Shown one piece after another: positions 16,790 through 26,747 of a DNA stretch of 64,000 bases; positions within the stretch are counted from its first letter, which is position 1; every line of letters starts with the position of its first letter. The position numbers and the translations under genes are program-made. Below the pieces are notes generated by a model. It saw only the letters and a program-made list of their open reading frames with translations. It was not told where the DNA came from and searched no databases. Where the stretch lies: contig NZ_CP071794.1 in the NCBI RefSeq assembly GCF_017498565.1, positions 744,001 through 808,000 on the forward strand, given 5' to 3'. Source of the stretch: Parasphingorhabdus cellanae. Lineage in GTDB: Bacteria > Pseudomonadota > Alphaproteobacteria > Sphingomonadales > Sphingomonadaceae.

Positions 16790-19293
16790 GTGCCGATCTC
16801 TCTAAAGCTTGGACGATCGCCCGGCGCGATTTGCGCGGCCGGTTTGTTGGTCTGCGTCTCTTAATCGTCTGCCTGTTTTTGGGTGTTGCAACCCTTGCTG
16901 CTATCGGCAGCTTGACAAGCGCGATCACCGATGAACTCGCCAATCGTGGCCAGTCGATATTGGGCGGCGATTTGGAAATTTCCGTGGCCCAGCGCGAAGC
17001 AACGCCGACGGAACTTGAAACACTAAATGCGGCGGGCGAGCTGTCCGAAACCTTGCGCATGCAAGCCATGGCGCGGTTGCCCGATGGCAGCGACACCCAG
17101 TTGGTCGAGCTAAAAGGTGTCGATGCACTCTACCCGCTCTATGGCGATTTTACCCTAGCAGACGGAGCGAATGCACCCCCGCTTGGCGTCGACGATATCT
17201 ATGTCACACCTGCTCTGATCCAGCGCTTATCTCTAAAGATCGGTGACTCCATTGAATTTGGCGAAGCAACTTTCACTGTAAGGGGGGTTATTGGCGATGA
17301 ACCCGATCGACTAAGCGAGGGATTATCCTTGGGGCCGGTTGCTATTACTTCTTTGCAAGGCCTGCGCGCGACAAACTTGATCCAACCCGGGAGCCTGTTC
17401 CAAAGCAAATACCGCCTAAAATTACCTGCAACAGCCGATCCCGCTGAGCTCGGTGATCAACTGGAAAAACAATATAAAAACGCCGCTTGGGAAGTCAAAA
17501 CCCGCGACAATGGCGCGCCGAGCACTAGGCGTTTTATAGAACGCATGGGTCAATTTTTGACGCTCGTCGGCCTCGCATCGCTGGTCATTGCCGGAATTGG
17601 CGTCGGTAATGGTGTTGCCTCATACCTGCGCGGTAAACAGGGTGCGATAGCGACGCTGAAGATTTTGGGCGCGGACAGCGCAATGGTCTTTCGCATCTAT
17701 ATGTTTCAGATTTTAGCGGTTGCTCTGGTTGCGATAACTGCTGGATTGGTTATCGGTGCGCTTGCGCCGCTAATCATTATTGAGGTTGCTGGCGAAGTTT
17801 TGCCGATCAAGCCCGAATTTGCACTTTATCCACTACCGTTGCTTGTCAGCGCCGCTTATGGCTTGCTCATTGCGGTTATATTCGCTCTGCCGCCGCTGTC
17901 TCGGGCGAAACTAATTCCTGCCGCCGGACTATTTCGCGGCGAAAGCCGGTCATGGCGCGAGATTGACAAGCCGACATGGATTGCCGTCTCCCTCGCCATT
18001 GCTGCGATCGTGGCATTAGCTGTAGGCAGCGGACGAGAACCGATATTTTCACTCGCCTTTATTGGCGCCGCCCTTGGAATTTTGTTGCTGCTTAGCTTGC
18101 TCGGCGTGCTGATCCGTTGGCTGGCTAGCAAGGCGCCGCGGCCAAAACAACCACTGCTACGACTGGCTCTTACCAATCTTCACCGCCCCGGCGCTCAGAC
18201 CGGTCAACTGGTTGTGGCCTTGGGCCTTGGTCTGACTTTGTTCGCCACGCTGGCCGCGATCGAAACCAGCTTGACCAATGAAATCAGGCTCAGCGTTCCT
18301 CAAAGAGCACCGAATTTCTTTGTTCTCGATATTCCCGCAGAACGCGCCGACGAGTTCAAAACGCAGGTCAACGCCAGTGCCCCTGAAGCAGACATAAATA
18401 TCGTACCCACCCTGCGCGGTATCATTACCGAATATGGCGGACAAATCGTCTCTGAACTCGACCAAATACCAGAGGGGGCTTGGGTGTTGCGTGGTGATCG
18501 AGGGCTAACATACAGCGCCGAATTGCCCGAAGGCAGTGAAATTACGGCCGGTGAATGGTGGCCTGCCGACTATGACGGTCCGCCGCTGGTATCGGTCGAT
18601 TCAGAACAGGCGGCAGCGCTAGGGTTAAATGTTGGAGACAGCTTGACGGTTAGCCTTCTCGGCGTTGAGATTAAAACTACCGTTGCTTCGCTCCGTAAGA
18701 TCAACTGGCGCAATTTTGGCTTTAACTATGTGCTAGTGTTCCCGCCAAATGTGCTGGCTAATACGCCGCACAATGTAGCGGCAACGGTTCAGTTGGACGA
18801 AGCCAAAGAGGATGGATTACTGGGTTCCTTACCGCGTGAATTTCCCTCTATTTCAATGGTTAAAGTTAAAGAAATAGCATCACAAATCGGCACAATATTG
18901 GATCAGATGGCCACTGCGATTGCCTCCGCTGCATCCATAGCCATTTTTTCCGGGATAGCCGTGCTGATTGGGGCGATTGCAGCCTCTCGCCAGTCGCGCG
19001 TTTATGATAGCGTCATTCTGAAACTGCTCGGTGCAACCCGGTCGCAAATCTTGTCGGCGCAAGCGATAGAATACGCAGTTCTGGCTTTGCTGCTATCTGC
19101 TGTTGCTTTGGGTCTAGGCCTTCTCGCAGGTTGGTTTGTAATAACCCAGATTTTCGAGTTTACGTGGCAGCCAGACTGGATGGTTGTGATGGTCACGCTA
19201 GCTATCGGAGCAATTGTTACGCTAGGGATTGGGTTATTGGGATCAATACCAGTGCTATCCGCAAAACCAGCGCGCGCACTGCGAGAGCTTTAA
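16786..19293 (+). CDS. ybbP: ABC transporter permease, YbbP family (two FtsX domains)
   Basis: An 835-residue inner-membrane permease. The layout is one N-terminal membrane helix (about residues 21-41), a large periplasmic domain, three to four helices around 255-375, further central helices (about 390-440 and 465-485), a second periplasmic domain and a C-terminal FtsX bundle (about 700-830) ending KPARALREL. The GTG start sits in the ybbA stop (GTGA), so the two are translationally coupled. The E. coli YbbAP-TesA complex couples ATPase and permease to the TesA esterase, and the neighbouring tesA gene here agrees with a functional unit that extracts or hydrolyses hydrophobic substrates. Confidence 0.93.
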   Translation: MSADLSKAWTIARRDLRGRFVGLRLLIVCLFLGVATLAAIGSLTSAITDELANRGQSILGGDLEISVAQREATPTELETLNAAGELSETLRMQAMARLPDGSDTQLVELKGVDALYPLYGDFTLADGANAPPLGVDDIYVTPALIQRLSLKIGDSIEFGEATFTVRGVIGDEPDRLSEGLSLGPVAITSLQGLRATNLIQPGSLFQSKYRLKLPATADPAELGDQLEKQYKNAAWEVKTRDNGAPSTRRFIERMGQFLTLVGLASLVIAGIGVGNGVASYLRGKQGAIATLKILGADSAMVFRIYMFQILAVALVAITAGLVIGALAPLIIIEVAGEVLPIKPEFALYPLPLLVSAAYGLLIAVIFALPPLSRAKLIPAAGLFRGESRSWREIDKPTWIAVSLAIAAIVALAVGSGREPIFSLAFIGAALGILLLLSLLGVLIRWLASKAPRPKQPLLRLALTNLHRPGAQTGQLVVALGLGLTLFATLAAIETSLTNEIRLSVPQRAPNFFVLDIPAERADEFKTQVNASAPEADINIVPTLRGIITEYGGQIVSELDQIPEGAWVLRGDRGLTYSAELPEGSEITAGEWWPADYDGPPLVSVDSEQAAALGLNVGDSLTVSLLGVEIKTTVASLRKINWRNFGFNYVLVFPPNVLANTPHNVAATVQLDEAKEDGLLGSLPREFPSISMVKVKEIASQIGTILDQMATAIASAASIAIFSGIAVLIGAIAASRQSRVYDSVILKLLGATRSQILSAQAIEYAVLALLLSAVALGLGLLAGWFVITQIFEFTWQPDWMVVMVTLAIGAIVTLGIGLLGSIPVLSAKPARALREL

Positions 19294-19305
19294 AGGTTTC
19301 GACCT

Positions 19306-20265
19306 TTAGGACTTTGACAGGCGCACCGCTAATGGTGCCGACAGCACTAGACTAGATAGATGATAGAATAGTAGCGGTATCAGCAACAATCCGGCGTTTT
19401 CTGGCGGAAATAATATGGCGGCCAGAGGTGCTCCAACCGCAATACTTTTTTGAGCCCCGCCAAATAGTAACGCCTTACGGTCATTCAAAGCGAAGCCCGC
19501 GATACCACCGAGCAGCCAAGCGCCGCCAAATGCAAACATCAACAGCGCGGTGATCGCGATAGCAACGATCAGGAACTGATCACCAGGTACCTGCTGCCAG
19601 ATGCCTGCGACCACAGCGCCGGAGAAGGCGACATAAACGGCCAAGCTGATAGCAATCTTGTCAGACCATCCCACTATATTCCCATATTGCGCCACCCATG
19701 GACGCGCCCAACCCTGGATCAGTTGCCCGATTACAAATGGCAGCAACAGCATGGTTATGATTTTCACAAAAGAACCGCCCGTAATAACAATACCGACAGA
19801 GCTAGCCAGCAAAGCAAAAACTACAGGCGTGATAATGATGGAAGATAGGTTCACTGTCGCCGCAGCCACGACCGATGCTCCCATATTCCCTTTTGCGATG
19901 GCAGTATAACTCGCCGCTGATTGGATCGTGGAAGGCAGACAGCCGAGATATAGAAAACCGACCGCAATCATGGGAGCAATATGCCCGTCAACAATGCGTG
20001 AAAGGATAAATCCAGCGACCACCATTGCGCCGAAAACATATCCGAAAACGGCCGACTGCAGACGCCAATTGCGAAAACCCGCAACCACTTCTTGTCGATC
20101 CAACCGGATGCCGTGAAGTAGAAATATCCAGAAAATTCCTGCCGAAACCGCAAATGCAGCAATGGGCTCAGCTGTTCCTCTTACCGGAAACAAGGTTGCC
20201 AAAAGAACAGAGCCCCCTAACAACCAGATAAATTTATCTATCAAAATCAGTCTTATAGTTTGCAT
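19306..20265 (-). CDS. Bile acid:sodium symporter-like transporter (SBF-like, YfeH type)
   Basis: A polytopic inner-membrane protein of 319 residues with about ten hydrophobic segments and little else, of the SBF-like family (PF13593; YfeH/Rch1). Family-like stretches include LLHGIRLDRQEVVAG, FLYLGCLPSTIQSAASYTAIAKGN (spanned in part) with the discontinuous-helix motif, and LFGGAQKSIAVGAPLA in the second half. It would move an organic anion with Na+, but the substrate is unknown. The ATG at 20265 is chosen over a TTG at 20286. The gene ends 13 nt from the converging ybbP. Confidence 0.88.
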   Translation of the reverse strand: MQTIRLILIDKFIWLLGGSVLLATLFPVRGTAEPIAAFAVSAGIFWIFLLHGIRLDRQEVVAGFRNWRLQSAVFGYVFGAMVVAGFILSRIVDGHIAPMIAVGFLYLGCLPSTIQSAASYTAIAKGNMGASVVAAATVNLSSIIITPVVFALLASSVGIVITGGSFVKIITMLLLPFVIGQLIQGWARPWVAQYGNIVGWSDKIAISLAVYVAFSGAVVAGIWQQVPGDQFLIVAIAITALLMFAFGGAWLLGGIAGFALNDRKALLFGGAQKSIAVGAPLAAILFPPENAGLLLIPLLFYHLSSLVLSAPLAVRLSKS

Positions 20266-20421
20266 CGCGTTTTGCCAATGCTTCAACGCGGTTTCTGAAG
20301 CAAGTATAACAAGCGGATATTCAGACTGTGGTCACACGAAGGCCCGGACATCTCCCGCTGCATCGCCCTATGAATCCCGCCGGTTCAAGAAGACATCAAA
20401 CCAAAAAACTATTGATAGGAG

Positions 20422-21312
20422 TTAAGGCCGAACGCGATGCCAGATTGCACGGGCCAGATCTATCGCCAGCCGCGGCGATGCTTTCAACACGGTCGGGGGA
20501 TGGCTTGCCAAAGCCTTGCCAAATAATTTCACATCAAAATGATACCAGCTGGATAAAATTCGATGGACCAGTGCATTGGCTCGCAAGGCTTTGTCATCAA
20601 CCTGCTCCAGTTCCCGCAACAGCACTTTGGATACCAATTGACGAATGTCTTTGCTCCGTTGATCGGTCAGGCTCCGATCGTGACGGCGATAGAGATAGAG
20701 GTCAACGTCAAGTGGCATCATTTCAAAGTAATGCGCCGCGCGCATCCAATAATCATAGTCTTCAGCGCCAAAAAGCTGCTCGTCATATCCTCCAAGCTTT
20801 TCAGTGACTTCGCGGCGATAGAGAAATGCTGCACCAACCGGATTCCCATACCAACGTTTATCCATTGATGGCGGTGCCACATAGCGCATGATATTGTCCG
20901 CATCATCAATAACGCTGTAACCCGCATAGACCATATCCACATCGGGTCTGTTCTCCAGTTCCTCGACCAGTTTCACTAACATATCGGCGCGCAAGATATT
21001 GTCGTCGCTCGTCCAACTGTGGAACATCCCCCGCGCTTCGGTGAAACCCCGATTAAGCGTAGCGGGTAGTCCCAAATTTTGACCATTGCTCAGATGACGT
21101 ATGCGCTGGTCAGCCATCGCATGGCCCATAATTATCGCGTCCGAACCGTCGGTAGATCCATCATCGATACAGATGAGTTCCCAATCGGAATATCGCTGCT
21201 GCAAAACCGAACGGATCGCACTATCCAGATAGCGTGCGCCATTATATACCGGCATCACGATAGTAATGGACGGATCACTTACACTAAATGATGATACAGG
21301 CTGGATTTTCAT
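20422..21312 (-). CDS. Family 2 glycosyltransferase
   Basis: A 296-residue GT2 enzyme with a GT-A fold. The N-terminal nucleotide-sugar site reads ITIVMPVYNGARYLDSAI and CIDDGSTDGSD; SWTSDDN supplies the metal-binding acidic pair. A GAEDYDYWMRAA segment holds the acceptor/catalytic acid region (the ED of family 2 enzymes). There is no membrane segment, so it is cytosolic or peripheral, and would add a sugar to a cell-surface glycan. No other polysaccharide genes are adjacent, so the substrate cannot be guessed. It is divergent from typA. Confidence 0.9.
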   Translation of the reverse strand: MKIQPVSSFSVSDPSITIVMPVYNGARYLDSAIRSVLQQRYSDWELICIDDGSTDGSDAIIMGHAMADQRIRHLSNGQNLGLPATLNRGFTEARGMFHSWTSDDNILRADMLVKLVEELENRPDVDMVYAGYSVIDDADNIMRYVAPPSMDKRWYGNPVGAAFLYRREVTEKLGGYDEQLFGAEDYDYWMRAAHYFEMMPLDVDLYLYRRHDRSLTDQRSKDIRQLVSKVLLRELEQVDDKALRANALVHRILSSWYHFDVKLFGKALASHPPTVLKASPRLAIDLARAIWHRVRP

Positions 21313-21362
21313 TTCTATCTATAGTGCAGTTAAGACCTGGGGAACTTACTATTATCTTATCT

Positions 21363-21379
21363 ATGTGAAAATTCCACAT
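21363..21379. promoter_or_regulatory. Palindrome between the glycosyltransferase and typA genes
   Basis: ATGTG-AAAATTC-CACAT is a perfect 5-bp-arm inverted repeat in the divergent promoter region; the following TGATTTTTGTGGTG repeats one half-site loosely. It could be an operator, but no regulator is identified. Confidence 0.35.
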
Positions 21380-21517
21380 GTGATTTTTGTGGTGTAACGA
21401 TAGACAATATCAAAGCTGGTTTCTGATGTTGCGGCGCAGCACGAAACAGGTTAAGGGCGCATCCAACACAAGGCGCGGCAGATAAGCCCCCTTTCCTCTC
21501 TTACGGCAGAATTTGAT

Positions 21518-23335
21518 ATGTCTCTTCGCAATATAGCTATTATCGCGCACGTTGATCACGGCAAAACCACTCTTGTGGACCAGCTTTTCCGCCAGTCCGG
21601 TACATTCCGCGACAATGAGCGTGTCGAAGAACGCGCGATGGACAGCAATGATCTGGAAAAAGAACGCGGCATCACGATTCTCGCGAAATGCACCAGCGTC
21701 GAATGGAAAGGGACACGGATCAATATTGTCGACACCCCTGGCCATGCCGACTTTGGCGGCGAAGTGGAACGCATCCTTTCAATGGTTGATGGCGTTATCC
21801 TGCTCGTTGACAGTGCCGAAGGCGCGATGCCGCAGACGAAATTTGTGACGGGCAAGGCACTGGCACTCGGCTTGAAACCCATCGTGGTCGTCAACAAAAT
21901 TGACCGCCCCGATGGTCGTGCGGAAGAGGTGCTCGACGAAGTGTTTGATCTCTTCGTCAATCTCGATGCCAATGACGAACAGCTTGATTTCCCATCGCTC
22001 TTTGCCAGCGGCCGCAATGGCTATGCCGGTGATACACCGGAAGTACGCGAAGGTGACTTGTCTCCTTTATTCGATAAAATTGTGGAGCATGTGCCTGAGC
22101 CGGATGTAAACCCGGATGCCGATTTCAAATTCCTGGTGACATTGCTCGACCGCGACAATTTTGTTGGTCGTATCCTGACCGGTAAGGTAGAGAGTGGTAA
22201 AATTGACCTCAACGCACCGATCCACGCAATCGATATGGATGGCAAGGTTGTTGAAACTGGTCGAGCGACGAAAATCATGGCCTTTCGCGGGCTCGAGCGT
22301 GTGCCCGTGGACAGTGCCAAAGCGGGCGATATTATCTCACTCGCCGGTCTGACAGACGCCACGGTTGCTAACACCATCTGCGATCCCTCGGTCACAGAAC
22401 CGATTGCTGCTCAGCCGATTGATCCGCCCACGCTGTCGATGAACTTTGCCGTCAACGACAGCCCGATGGCTGGCCGCGAAGGCGACAAGGTTACCAGCCG
22501 TATCATCCGCGACCGCCTATTACGCGAAGCAGAATCCAACGTGGCGATCAAAATCACCGAGAGCGACGAAAAAGATAGTTTCGAAGTTGCCGGTCGCGGC
22601 GAATTGCAGCTTGGAGTCCTCATCGAAACAATGCGACGCGAAGGTTTTGAACTTTCGATTTCCCGCCCACGAGTTCTCTATCGTGAGGAAGATGGTAAGC
22701 GTCAGGAACCTTATGAAACCGTGGTTATCGATGTGGATAATGAACATAGCAGCACCGTGGTTTCCAAAATGCAGCGCCGTAAAGCTGAGCTGACGGAACA
22801 GCGTCCATCGGGCGGCGGCAAGACCCGCCTGACATTCTCTGCTCCATCACGCGGATTGATCGGCTATCATGGCGAATTTCTATCCGATACGCGCGGCACC
22901 GGCCTGATGAACCGTCTGTTCGAAAAATATGGCCCTTATAAAGGCGTTATCGAAGGTCGTCCCGTTGGTGTATTGGTTTCCAACGGCACTGGTACAGCGA
23001 TGTCCTATGCGCTTAACGCCTTGGAAGAACGCGGTATCTTGTTCATCGGCGGCCAGACCCCGGTCTATGAAGGCATGGTTATCGGCGAAAATGCAAAGCC
23101 GGGCGATCTCGACGTCAATCCGATGAAATCGAAACAGCTGACCAACTTCCGCTCAACAGGCAAGGATGACGCCGTGCGCCTTACTCCGCCAAAAATCATG
23201 ACGCTGGAACAGGCCATTGCCTATATCGACAATGACGAGCTGGTCGAGGTTACTCCAAACAACATTCGTTTACGCAAACGACATCTCGATCCCAATGATC
23301 GCAAGAAAGCAGCGCGCAAGGCTGAAGCGGCTTAA
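21518..23335 (+). CDS. typA: Translational GTPase TypA (BipA)
   Basis: TypA/BipA is a ribosome-binding GTPase needed for growth under stress and for 50S assembly at low temperature. The 605-residue length is standard. GTPase motifs: G1 [13 protein letters not shown]2 RGIT, G3 [13 protein letters not shown]4 [12 protein letters not shown]-like domains III and V follow, then the TypA-specific C-terminal domain ([17 protein letters not shown], and [19 protein letters not shown] given in part). The start is the only one that keeps the [16 protein letters not shown] beginning. It stands alone, with about 40 nt before the next gene. Confidence 0.97.
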   Translation: MSLRNIAIIAHVDHGKTTLVDQLFRQSGTFRDNERVEERAMDSNDLEKERGITILAKCTSVEWKGTRINIVDTPGHADFGGEVERILSMVDGVILLVDSAEGAMPQTKFVTGKALALGLKPIVVVNKIDRPDGRAEEVLDEVFDLFVNLDANDEQLDFPSLFASGRNGYAGDTPEVREGDLSPLFDKIVEHVPEPDVNPDADFKFLVTLLDRDNFVGRILTGKVESGKIDLNAPIHAIDMDGKVVETGRATKIMAFRGLERVPVDSAKAGDIISLAGLTDATVANTICDPSVTEPIAAQPIDPPTLSMNFAVNDSPMAGREGDKVTSRIIRDRLLREAESNVAIKITESDEKDSFEVAGRGELQLGVLIETMRREGFELSISRPRVLYREEDGKRQEPYETVVIDVDNEHSSTVVSKMQRRKAELTEQRPSGGGKTRLTFSAPSRGLIGYHGEFLSDTRGTGLMNRLFEKYGPYKGVIEGRPVGVLVSNGTGTAMSYALNALEERGILFIGGQTPVYEGMVIGENAKPGDLDVNPMKSKQLTNFRSTGKDDAVRLTPPKIMTLEQAIAYIDNDELVEVTPNNIRLRKRHLDPNDRKKAARKAEAA

Positions 23336-23375
23336 AAAGCATTTTGTTGCCTCATGCGCTAAGATAGATCATTGA

Positions 23376-24347
23376 ATGTGCATGACAGCAATTGTTAAAA
23401 AGATACCTTATTGGTCTGCAGCAGCCACGTTTGCATTGCTGACCGCCTGCGTCCCTGACACTGCTAATGATGCGGGAAATTTTAACATCGCGGACACATG
23501 CCGCGACAACCCTTTTGCCCTACAAGTTCTAGGCTCCGGCGGTCCGATTGCTGATGATCACCGCGCAGGTGCCAGCAATATTTTATGGATTGATGGCAAA
23601 GCGCGGCTGCTCGTTGATGCCGGTAGCGGCGCTTTTGTTCGCTACGGTGAGGCTGGTATTGATTTCAATGACCATGACGCCATCCTTTTTACCCATTTAC
23701 ATGGAGATCATGCCAGCGGCCTTCCGGCACTATTGAACAACGGTGCTTTCGCCGCCCGGACTGAAGCCCTCACCATAGCTGGTCCATCCGGAAATGATCA
23801 ATTTCCGTCAACAGTCGGTTATCTTGATGCGCTGATCGGCAAAGATCGCGGTGCTCTACGCTATCTCCATCCCTATCTCGAAGATAATGATGCCCTGCCC
23901 CGCCTTACGATCCAGAATATTGATAGCAGCAAGACAGGATTGCAGCGAGTCTGGGATCAGGATGATTTGCAAGTTGATGCGATCGCCGTCCATCACCTCG
24001 ATGTTCCTGCCCTTGCTTACATCATCCGCGCCAAAGGCAAGACCATTGTGATGGCCGGCGATCAAAGTTTTCTCAGCGAGGACTTTGTCCAAACGCTTGC
24101 TGGAACTAAACCGGATCTGCTTGTGATGCATAATGCTATCACCATGGCAGACGGACAGCCCCGCGGACTCCATCGCGATCCAAAATCAATTGGTGAAACC
24201 GCTGGGGCGCTCGATGCCAAGACATTGCTGCTAACCCATCACATGCAGCGCGCCGTAAACGTTCAAGATCAGGTCAATGCCGCAATTGCAAAAAATTATG
24301 GCGGACCCGTTCTGTTGGCAGATGATCTGTCCTGCCATCCAATTTAA
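23376..24347 (+). CDS. MBL-fold hydrolase lipoprotein
   Basis: A metallo-beta-lactamase-fold protein of 323 residues, exported as a lipoprotein (signal with LLTACVP). The metal site is FTHLHGDHASG (HxHxDH), with further ligands in VMAGDQSF (Asp) and LLLTHHMQ (His). It resembles RNase Z or arylsulfatase-like MBL proteins, with the substrate-entry motif VLGSGGPIADDHRAGASN (spanned) near the N-terminus. The substrate is not predictable. The protein probably acts in the periplasm, which argues against an RNA-processing role. Confidence 0.85.
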   Translation: MCMTAIVKKIPYWSAAATFALLTACVPDTANDAGNFNIADTCRDNPFALQVLGSGGPIADDHRAGASNILWIDGKARLLVDAGSGAFVRYGEAGIDFNDHDAILFTHLHGDHASGLPALLNNGAFAARTEALTIAGPSGNDQFPSTVGYLDALIGKDRGALRYLHPYLEDNDALPRLTIQNIDSSKTGLQRVWDQDDLQVDAIAVHHLDVPALAYIIRAKGKTIVMAGDQSFLSEDFVQTLAGTKPDLLVMHNAITMADGQPRGLHRDPKSIGETAGALDAKTLLLTHHMQRAVNVQDQVNAAIAKNYGGPVLLADDLSCHPI

Positions 24348-24553
24348 TGACAATAGAGCATATACGCTCAGCATTTCACTCTTTTTGAACATCATTTAGC
24401 TGTCTCATATTCAGACCTTTGCGGGTCTGGTGGCTTGCCTACGTCAATACCATGAGTGCTGTTTCGAAGATAAAATCAAACATAATTACTCTCAGAAACA
24501 ACAGCTCTCGCAAAATCACATCTAGGCAAATACCCAAATATCCGGAGACTAAC

Positions 24554-25399
24554 TTGAGTAAATTTGAGATTTCGACAGCGTTGAAAAGCTGCTTCGCTAT
24601 GTTTAAGCAACATGGAGCAAAAATCGCTTTGGTGCAGGTCATTCTATCCATGGCGATGGCGGGCCTTTTGCTGTTCCTATTTTTCGATTTCGTTAAGCTA
24701 TTTGCAGAAGATATTCTGACAAAACCAGAAATGATGCTCGAAGAAGTAGGCAGTACGATGGGCAATTTCATCTTTGGTACGATGATGATATCCGCCTTGT
24801 CGATGGCCGGATATTTCATCGGTTGGCGTATCGCTTTAGTGCGCGAACGGGAGAGCTTCATTAGCTCCTTTCTCTATGGCATTATAGCCGCTTTCCCCTC
24901 GATATTTTCCCTCATCATTTTGGCTGTGGCATTTGCGGTCTTGCTCGTCCTTATTGGTTTAGTTTTAGGTGCAATTGCGGGTTACACATTGACAATCGAA
25001 ACTGCAACAACGGCACCTGGCGTTGCCGTTTTTATCTTTTACGCAATCTACGTCATTATGTTCCTTTTTCTATGTGCACGGCTGATTGTCACTGGCCCAG
25101 TTATGGCGGCAGAGCGCGGTTTTAATCCGTTCAGTGCCCTCGCAACATCTTGGAAGCTGACCAAAAATAATAGCATGATAATCATGCTGTATCTGTTTTT
25201 AGTTTCGGTAGCATTTACCCTGCTATTTGGTGTCGTCGGATATCTCACCAGTTTGGCTGCCATGGCCTCGATTACCCTTGCAATGATCGTGGGCGGATCG
25301 TTGTTCATGGCTTTGGCAACCCTCTACCTGCTTTTTCCTGCGGGCATCTACATCGCTCTTACTAATCCCGTTCAAGAGGTCGAACAAGTGTTCAGTTAA
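24554..25399 (+). CDS. Six-helix membrane protein of unknown function
   Basis: An integral membrane protein of 281 residues with about six hydrophobic segments, the usual pattern being a soluble start (LSKFEISTALKSCFAMFKQHG), then pairs of helices with a conserved amphipathic stretch (FNPFSALATSWKLTKNN) before the last pair. Similar proteins are common in sphingomonads and resemble glycerophosphodiester phosphodiesterase membrane-domain or DUF975-like proteins. TTG at 24554 is proposed because CCGGAGACTAAC precedes it; the frame is open to 24419 but without a ribosome-binding site. The region is visibly AT-richer than its surroundings. Confidence 0.7.
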   Translation: MSKFEISTALKSCFAMFKQHGAKIALVQVILSMAMAGLLLFLFFDFVKLFAEDILTKPEMMLEEVGSTMGNFIFGTMMISALSMAGYFIGWRIALVRERESFISSFLYGIIAAFPSIFSLIILAVAFAVLLVLIGLVLGAIAGYTLTIETATTAPGVAVFIFYAIYVIMFLFLCARLIVTGPVMAAERGFNPFSALATSWKLTKNNSMIIMLYLFLVSVAFTLLFGVVGYLTSLAAMASITLAMIVGGSLFMALATLYLLFPAGIYIALTNPVQEVEQVFS

Positions 25400-25440
25400 G
25401 AGATACGTATAGATTTAATCCGCTATCCCGATAGAATACT

Positions 25441-25494
25441 TAGAACTTGATTTTCAATTTCAATGGCTTAGGCTCTTTACACAGATGTAAAGAG
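25441..25494 (+). promoter_or_regulatory. Leader module before the DUF805 gene: 15-nt repeat plus hairpin
   Basis: TAGAACTTGATTTTC at 25441-25455 is followed by a perfect 8-bp stem, CTCTTTAC-ACAGAT-GTAAAGAG at 25473-25494, and then directly by the ribosome-binding site. The same 15-mer occurs once more, before the DUF3297 gene, at almost the same distance from the ATG (64 versus 65 nt). Confidence 0.55.
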
Positions 25495-25504
25495 AGGAAG
25501 AGCA

Positions 25505-25921
25505 ATGGAATGGATGTTGATGCCGTTAAAGCGCTATGCGGATTTTAGCGGGCGGTCGCGACGCAAGGAATATTGGATGTTCGCGCTTTTTCAGGTAATT
25601 GTTGTTATTGGGATCACGATATTGGGCGGAATTTTAGGTGCCTTTTCCCCGGACGCGGCCGGCGAAATGTCTTTCGGCGGAAGCTTGATGTTTGGACTGA
25701 TCGGGCTTTATTTCCTGGCAGTCATTGTACCATCAATAGCGGTACAAGTGCGGCGTTTCCATGATCAAGACAAATCCGGTTGGTTCGTTCTTTTGAATTT
25801 CATACCATATCTCGGCGGGTTAATCGTTTTTGTATTCATGTGTTTGGATGGAACCAGAGGTAAAAATAGCTATGGCGAAGATCCGAAAATGAATGAAAAT
25901 GTAGGTGATGTGTTTAGCTGA
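25505..25921 (+). CDS. DUF805 family membrane protein
   Basis: A 138-residue DUF805 protein. The hallmark beginning is clear: MLMPLKRYADFSGRSRRKEYWMF, which precedes the first membrane helix. Three or four hydrophobic segments follow, with the conserved QVRRFHDQDKSGW between the second and third, and a short polar tail (GTRGKNSYGEDP) typical of the family. The function is unknown; members are often called inner-membrane proteins YhaH or YhaI. AGGAAG precedes the start, immediately after a perfect hairpin. Confidence 0.93.
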   Translation: MEWMLMPLKRYADFSGRSRRKEYWMFALFQVIVVIGITILGGILGAFSPDAAGEMSFGGSLMFGLIGLYFLAVIVPSIAVQVRRFHDQDKSGWFVLLNFIPYLGGLIVFVFMCLDGTRGKNSYGEDPKMNENVGDVFS

Positions 25922-25951
25922 ACAAATGTGCCAAGCTATCACAGCTAGTGG

Positions 25952-25966
25952 TAGAACTTGATTTTC
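25952..25966 (+). promoter_or_regulatory. Second copy of the 15-nt leader repeat
   Basis: TAGAACTTGATTTTC, identical to 25441-25455, lies 31 nt after the DUF805 stop and 65 nt before the DUF3297 start. It is followed by a hairpin, as in the first copy. Confidence 0.55.
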
Positions 25967-25969
25967 CAT

Positions 25970-26001
25970 AGGGTTGTGGCAAAGCGCCGCAACCCTTTTT
26001 T
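25970..26001 (+). terminator. Intrinsic terminator between DUF805 and DUF3297 genes
   Basis: A strong stem (AGGGTTGTGGC / GCCGCAACCCT, one G-T pair) with loop AAAGC is followed at once by six T. It ends one base before the GGAG of the next gene, so it could either end DUF805 transcripts or act as an attenuator for DUF3297. Confidence 0.8.
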
Positions 26002-26016
26002 GGAGATTATGATATT

Positions 26017-26331
26017 ATGACCGACACTCCCGAAGAACCGGCAAAGACAAGCCCGTCTGGCGCAGACACCCCACCTGACCATCTCGCCATTAATCCGCGG
26101 AGCAAATATTATGGTGGTGAATTGCTGGAACGTGGGATTGGCATCAATTTCCGCGGGGAGCGCAAGCATAATATCGAGGAATATTGCGTATCTGAAGGCT
26201 GGGTCAAGGTACAGGCTGGCAAGACCTTGGACCGCAAAGGCAATCCTTTGCTCATAAAGTTAAATGGCGAGGTGGAAGCCTGGTTTGAAGATTTGGGCGA
26301 GGGTGCACCAACTATCAAGAAAGACGCTTAA
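26017..26331 (+). CDS. DUF3297 family protein
   Basis: A 104-residue soluble protein matching DUF3297 over nearly its full length: after a Pro/Ser-rich start comes LAINPRSKYYGGELLERGIGI, then HNIEEYCVSEGW and GKTLDRKGNPLLIKLNGEVE (each quoted in part). Function is unknown. The start has GGAG 11 nt upstream, directly after a T-tailed hairpin. It is followed 17 nt later by a membrane protein gene and may open that operon. Confidence 0.9.
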   Translation: MTDTPEEPAKTSPSGADTPPDHLAINPRSKYYGGELLERGIGINFRGERKHNIEEYCVSEGWVKVQAGKTLDRKGNPLLIKLNGEVEAWFEDLGEGAPTIKKDA

Positions 26332-26348
26332 AAGCAGATAGGCCCCGG

Positions 26349-26744
26349 ATGACACCTCAGCGTATTCAATATCTTATCGCGCTGGTATTCTTCATATTGG
26401 GTGGATGGGCCACCCTTTTCCCACAGCATGTAATCGACACCGTCTTACTGCCCGAATATCGTGTCGGAGGGCGCATTTTGCCGTTTATGATGGCCTGCTT
26501 TGGCGCTCAAGCTTTGTTGGCAGGTCTATTTGCGGCTTTCGCTCGGTTCACCGCGACGACATTCTTAGTGTACGGCATTGCCTTGTTGCCCTTTTTTGGT
26601 TTCAACTATTATTTCACCTTTCATGATCCTGTGTTCACGCAAATGGGTTTGATTGACGCTTTAGGTAATATCGTAATGCTCATGCTCTGTTATATTGGCT
26701 GGCGAAAGCTGAAGGCGTCCGAAATGACGGATAAAAGGAAATAA
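26349..26744 (+). CDS. Four-helix membrane protein of unknown function
   Basis: A 131-residue inner-membrane protein with four hydrophobic segments at about residues 8-28, 45-65, 67-85 and 98-117, and a short basic C-terminus (WRKLKASEMTDKRK). It lies between DUF3297 and an SDR gene, with only 3 nt before the latter, so it is probably the first or second gene of that operon. No family was recognised. Confidence 0.75.
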   Translation: MTPQRIQYLIALVFFILGGWATLFPQHVIDTVLLPEYRVGGRILPFMMACFGAQALLAGLFAAFARFTATTFLVYGIALLPFFGFNYYFTFHDPVFTQMGLIDALGNIVMLMLCYIGWRKLKASEMTDKRK

Positions 26745-26747
26745 GCG

